Shown here: in pieces, positions 61,959 through 64,000 of the stretch | How the letters are laid out: the number at the start of each line of letters is the position of its first letter | How positions within the stretch are numbered: the first letter of the stretch is position 1 | Assembly (NCBI GenBank): GCA_050998805.1 | Contig: JBPCPV010000006.1 | Coordinates: forward strand, 80,907 to 144,906 | Length of the DNA: 64,000 bases | From: JAICKM01 sp050998805 | GTDB taxonomy: Bacteria; Chloroflexota; Chloroflexia; QHBQ01; JAICKM01 | Direction: 5' to 3' | Translations under genes and position numbers: made by a program | Notes under the pieces: generated by a model | Database searches by the model: none | The model's input: the letters and a program-made list of their open reading frames with translations, nothing else | What the model was told of the DNA's origin: nothing

Positions 61959-62823
61959 ATGATCGTTTGCTATGACCCGCGCACAGGTGCCGGATGCGAT
62001 GCCCAGAATCCGGACGGGACGCCATTCTGCCAAAAGTGCAGCATGTTCCTCGCCCAAGCCGTGCGTCTGTACAACGTCGGCGACCGTGTGAGCAGCTACC
62101 GGATTATCCAGGTGCTGGGGCACGGTGGCGTCGGCGCGGTCTACGAAGCCGAGGCGCTGCCGGGTGTCGGGCTGCCGGGCGGTGTGCAGCCGGGGCAGCG
62201 AGTCGCACTGAAGGAGAACTTCGACCCTGCCAGCCTCAGCCAGTTGCAGCGCGAGTTCGCCGCCCTCAGCCGAGTGGACCACCCGAACCTGCCCTGCTAC
62301 TACGAGGTGTTCGCGGCGGGCGGCAACAGCTACTTGGTCATGGAGTTGGTGCCGGGCCAGAACCTGCAAGATGTGTCGGCGAAGCGGCCCGGCGGCTTGG
62401 TGGAGTCCCAGGTGCTCGGCTACGCCATGCAACTCTGCGACGCGCTGACCTGCCTGCACAGCCAAACTCCCCACATCCTGCACCGCGACATCAAGCCAGC
62501 CAACATCCGCCTGACCCCAGAAGGCCTGATCAAGCTGGTGGATTTCGGCCTGCTCAAGCAGGGGACGGGGCAGACGCGCAACAGCATCTTTGGTATGGGC
62601 ACTTTGGCGTACGCACCGATTGAGCAATATGGCAGCGGCGGCACGAACCCTCGCAGCGACATTAACAGCCCCGGCCTGGTCCCCGGACGGGTAGCGCATT
62701 GCTTTCGAGTCGAATCGTGACGGCAACGATGAAATTTACGTGATGAACGCTGACGGCAGTGGGCAAACCCGCCTCACCAACAACTCCACAAATGACTATG
62801 GCCCGGCCTGGGCACCCAAATAA
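61959..62823 (+). pseudogene. Zinc-ribbon Ser/Thr kinase fused by deletion to a TolB-like propeller
   Basis: The intact part has an N-terminal zinc ribbon (CYDPRTGAGC and CQKC), the kinase glycine loop GHGGVGAVYEAE, the VALKE lysine, HRDIKPANIRL and DFGLLK. After EQYGSGGTNPRSDI the C-lobe should follow but is missing. The next bases match a PD40/TolB blade: in another frame they read PAWSPDG (stop TAG) RIAFESNRDGNDEIYVMN and, up to the TAA at 62823, ADGSGQTRLTNNS. So an internal deletion joined the two parts out of frame; the current frame ends at 62720. Confidence 0.8.
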
Positions 62824-62861
62824 GGCCCAGGCCCTTTCTTCAAGCTATGGAGACATCAACA

Positions 62862-63749
62862 ATGCAAACACCCGCCGGCCCAACCCTACATCCCGACACC
62901 GAGATCGGCGTCATAGCCCTGACCGTGGCTGACCTCGCCCGGTCACGGGATTTTTACCGAGTTGTGCTCGGCTTCTCCTTGCTGCGAGAGGATGCTGGTT
63001 ACGCTGTGCTCGGCGCGGGCGCGGTGCCGCTCCTCGTGCTGCACGAGCAGCAGGGTGCGCCTCCCGCGCCCGCAGAAGCGACCGGCCTCTACCACTTCGC
63101 CATACTCGTGCCGACCCGCGCCGACCTCGCGCGGTCGCTGCTGCACCTGGTCGAGAGCGGATACCGGCTGGGCGGCGCGGCGGATCACCTCGTCAGCGAG
63201 GCCCTCTACCTGTCGGACCCCGACGGCAACGGCATCGAGATCTACCGCGACCGACCCCGCGACGCATGGCCGCGCTCGGGCGGGCGGATACAGATGGCGA
63301 CCGATCCGCTCGACCTGCGCGCGCTGCTGCGCGAGGCCCAGGCCGACCCCCGGCCCTGGATCGGCCTGCCCGAAGGCACCCGCCTCGGCCACATGCACCT
63401 ACAGGTCGGAGATATACCCCAGGCGCGCGCCTTCTACCACGGCCTGCTCGGCTTCGACGTCACAGTGGACATGGAGCACATGGGCGCTATCTTCGTCAGC
63501 GCGGGCGGCTACCACCATCATCTCGGCCTCAACACCTGGCAGAGCCGTGGCGGCAGTCCAGCACCCGCGGGCAGCGCGGGGCTGCGCTACTTCAGCATCC
63601 GCCTGCCCGATGCCGATGCCCTGGCCCCCGTGCTGGCCCGCCTCGACGCAGCCGGCGTGCCCCACCGTGAAGAGAATGGCGGGGTCGCGTTCGAAGACCC
63701 CTGGCACAACGCCATCTTGCTCACGACCGGCCCGCCCTCCGCGCCCTAG
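62862..63749 (+). CDS. Ring-cleavage dioxygenase / glyoxalase family protein (CatE-like)
   Basis: This 295-residue protein contains two VOC modules. The first starts IGVIALTVADLARSRDFYR; the second starts LGHMHLQVGDIPQARAFYHG. Metal ligands are likely His in GHMHL and the Glu near GIEIYRD. The order and spacing fit catechol-2,3-dioxygenase (CatE) proteins. It opens catechols or related rings; the substrate is unknown. The ATG at 62862 was chosen since GGAG lies 9 bases before it (ATGGAGACATCAACA); an ATG five codons upstream has no SD. Confidence 0.85.
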   Translation: MQTPAGPTLHPDTEIGVIALTVADLARSRDFYRVVLGFSLLREDAGYAVLGAGAVPLLVLHEQQGAPPAPAEATGLYHFAILVPTRADLARSLLHLVESGYRLGGAADHLVSEALYLSDPDGNGIEIYRDRPRDAWPRSGGRIQMATDPLDLRALLREAQADPRPWIGLPEGTRLGHMHLQVGDIPQARAFYHGLLGFDVTVDMEHMGAIFVSAGGYHHHLGLNTWQSRGGSPAPAGSAGLRYFSIRLPDADALAPVLARLDAAGVPHREENGGVAFEDPWHNAILLTTGPPSAP

Positions 63750-63840
63750 CTCCGCACCCCATGCCGGCGGGATGCCGGCGATACGGAGGCCCTCCCCTAC
63801 CTAGGGCCTATGCGTGCTACCAGGGGTGAGGAGGGACAAA

Positions 63841-63901
63841 CGGGCGCTCCTCTGCTAAAATGGGTTTCTATCACAAGCCCTTAGCAGAAAGGAACGCCCT
63901 A
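63841..63901. repeat. Long inverted repeat before the last gene
   Basis: GGGCGCTCCTCTGCTAAAAT, then GGG on the left, and CCCTTAGCAGAAAGGAACGC, then CCT on the right, form a stem of about 20 bases with a loop of about 11. It ends at the ATG at 63901, so the ribosome binding site AAAGGA is in the right arm. It may be a mobile-element end or a translational control hairpin. Confidence 0.5.
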
Positions 63902-64000
63902 TGGATTATACACCACCCCGGCTCACCGTCGAGCGGCAAGACGCTCATCTCGACATCGAGCTCAACGACCTGCTCGAAGCCTTCGCCTCTATCCCCGACC
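63901..64000 (+). CDS. Unidentified gene, 5' part only
   Basis: An open frame starts with MDYTPPRLTVERQDAHLDIE and continues with LNDLLEAFASIPD to the window end. AAAGGAACGCCCT precedes the ATG. No family can be recognised from 33 residues. The inverted repeat just upstream makes a transposase one possibility, which is not supported by the sequence itself. Confidence 0.4.
   Translation, partial: MDYTPPRLTVERQDAHLDIELNDLLEAFASIPD

Overview
The window is a gene-dense, high-GC bacterial chromosome segment. It most resembles Chloroflexota. The hints are two CIRCE elements before groES-groEL, a tryptophan T-box, several large GT-C type membrane proteins, a zinc-ribbon serine/threonine kinase, near-consensus promoters of the TTGNNN-N17/18-TATAAT type, several apparently leaderless genes, and many short dispersed repeats. 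The phylum is an inference; no rRNA gene is present. There is no integrase, phage module or CRISPR array. Some identical-looking intergenic repeats occur more than 40 kb apart.

Layout. 1-5.1 kb: the 3' part of an aminotransferase, small membrane proteins, tRNA-Lys with a decayed tRNA-Lys-like copy, a repeat-filled gap, and a DinG-type helicase. 5.2-8.3 kb: small ORFs, a Rieske ferredoxin and groES-groEL with a terminator. 8.3-13.2 kb: two GT-C membrane proteins and a secreted M23 peptidase. 13.3-21 kb: a methyltransferase, then a forward run of two B12-type radical SAM proteins, a GT4 glycosyltransferase, a MurJ/MviN-like flippase and an ATP-grasp ligase, probably a cell-surface glycan or lipid pathway. 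21-22.5 kb: two overlapping genes that each join an XRE-type HTH to what looks like an Sm/Hfq-like fold; this is the most unusual locus. 22.6-33.3 kb: two large GT-C/YfhO-like proteins, hutI, an SGNH hydrolase, a DUF2231 protein, a secreted repeat protein and a GH113-like protein that lacks both catalytic glutamates. 33.3-38.6 kb: trpDCFBA behind a Trp-specific T-box. 38.6-45.9 kb: a HEAT-like protein, a DMT transporter, an HldE-like nucleotidyltransferase with a second MurJ, AlkA, a ferritin-like protein and a secreted glycosidase behind an AT-rich operator-like region. 45.9-57.9 kb: tRNA-Arg, gmk, rqcH, a WYL regulator, DUF58, DUF2332, SpoIIM and RDD proteins, then a PhoB/PhoR-like two-component system. 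58-64 kb: an unknown gene beside a frameshifted DUF433 antitoxin, der, galE, a DUF4177 protein, a kinase/beta-propeller deletion pseudogene, a ring-cleavage dioxygenase and the start of an unidentified gene.

A striking overall property is the set of short tandem repeat families (units near ACTCCGC, GACCACT, CAGCCGT, AACCCAA, ACTACGC, GACGGCT). They lie not only between genes but in frame inside conserved genes: glycosyltransferase, MurJ, a GT-C protein, rqcH, trpF and possibly the hutI start. One lies inside the T-box leader. They add peptide segments such as SALRTPHSALR or SAVSGQPSAVSG without breaking the reading frame.

Start sites were chosen from ribosome binding sites, -10 spacing and family lengths, so several differ from the longest possible frame.
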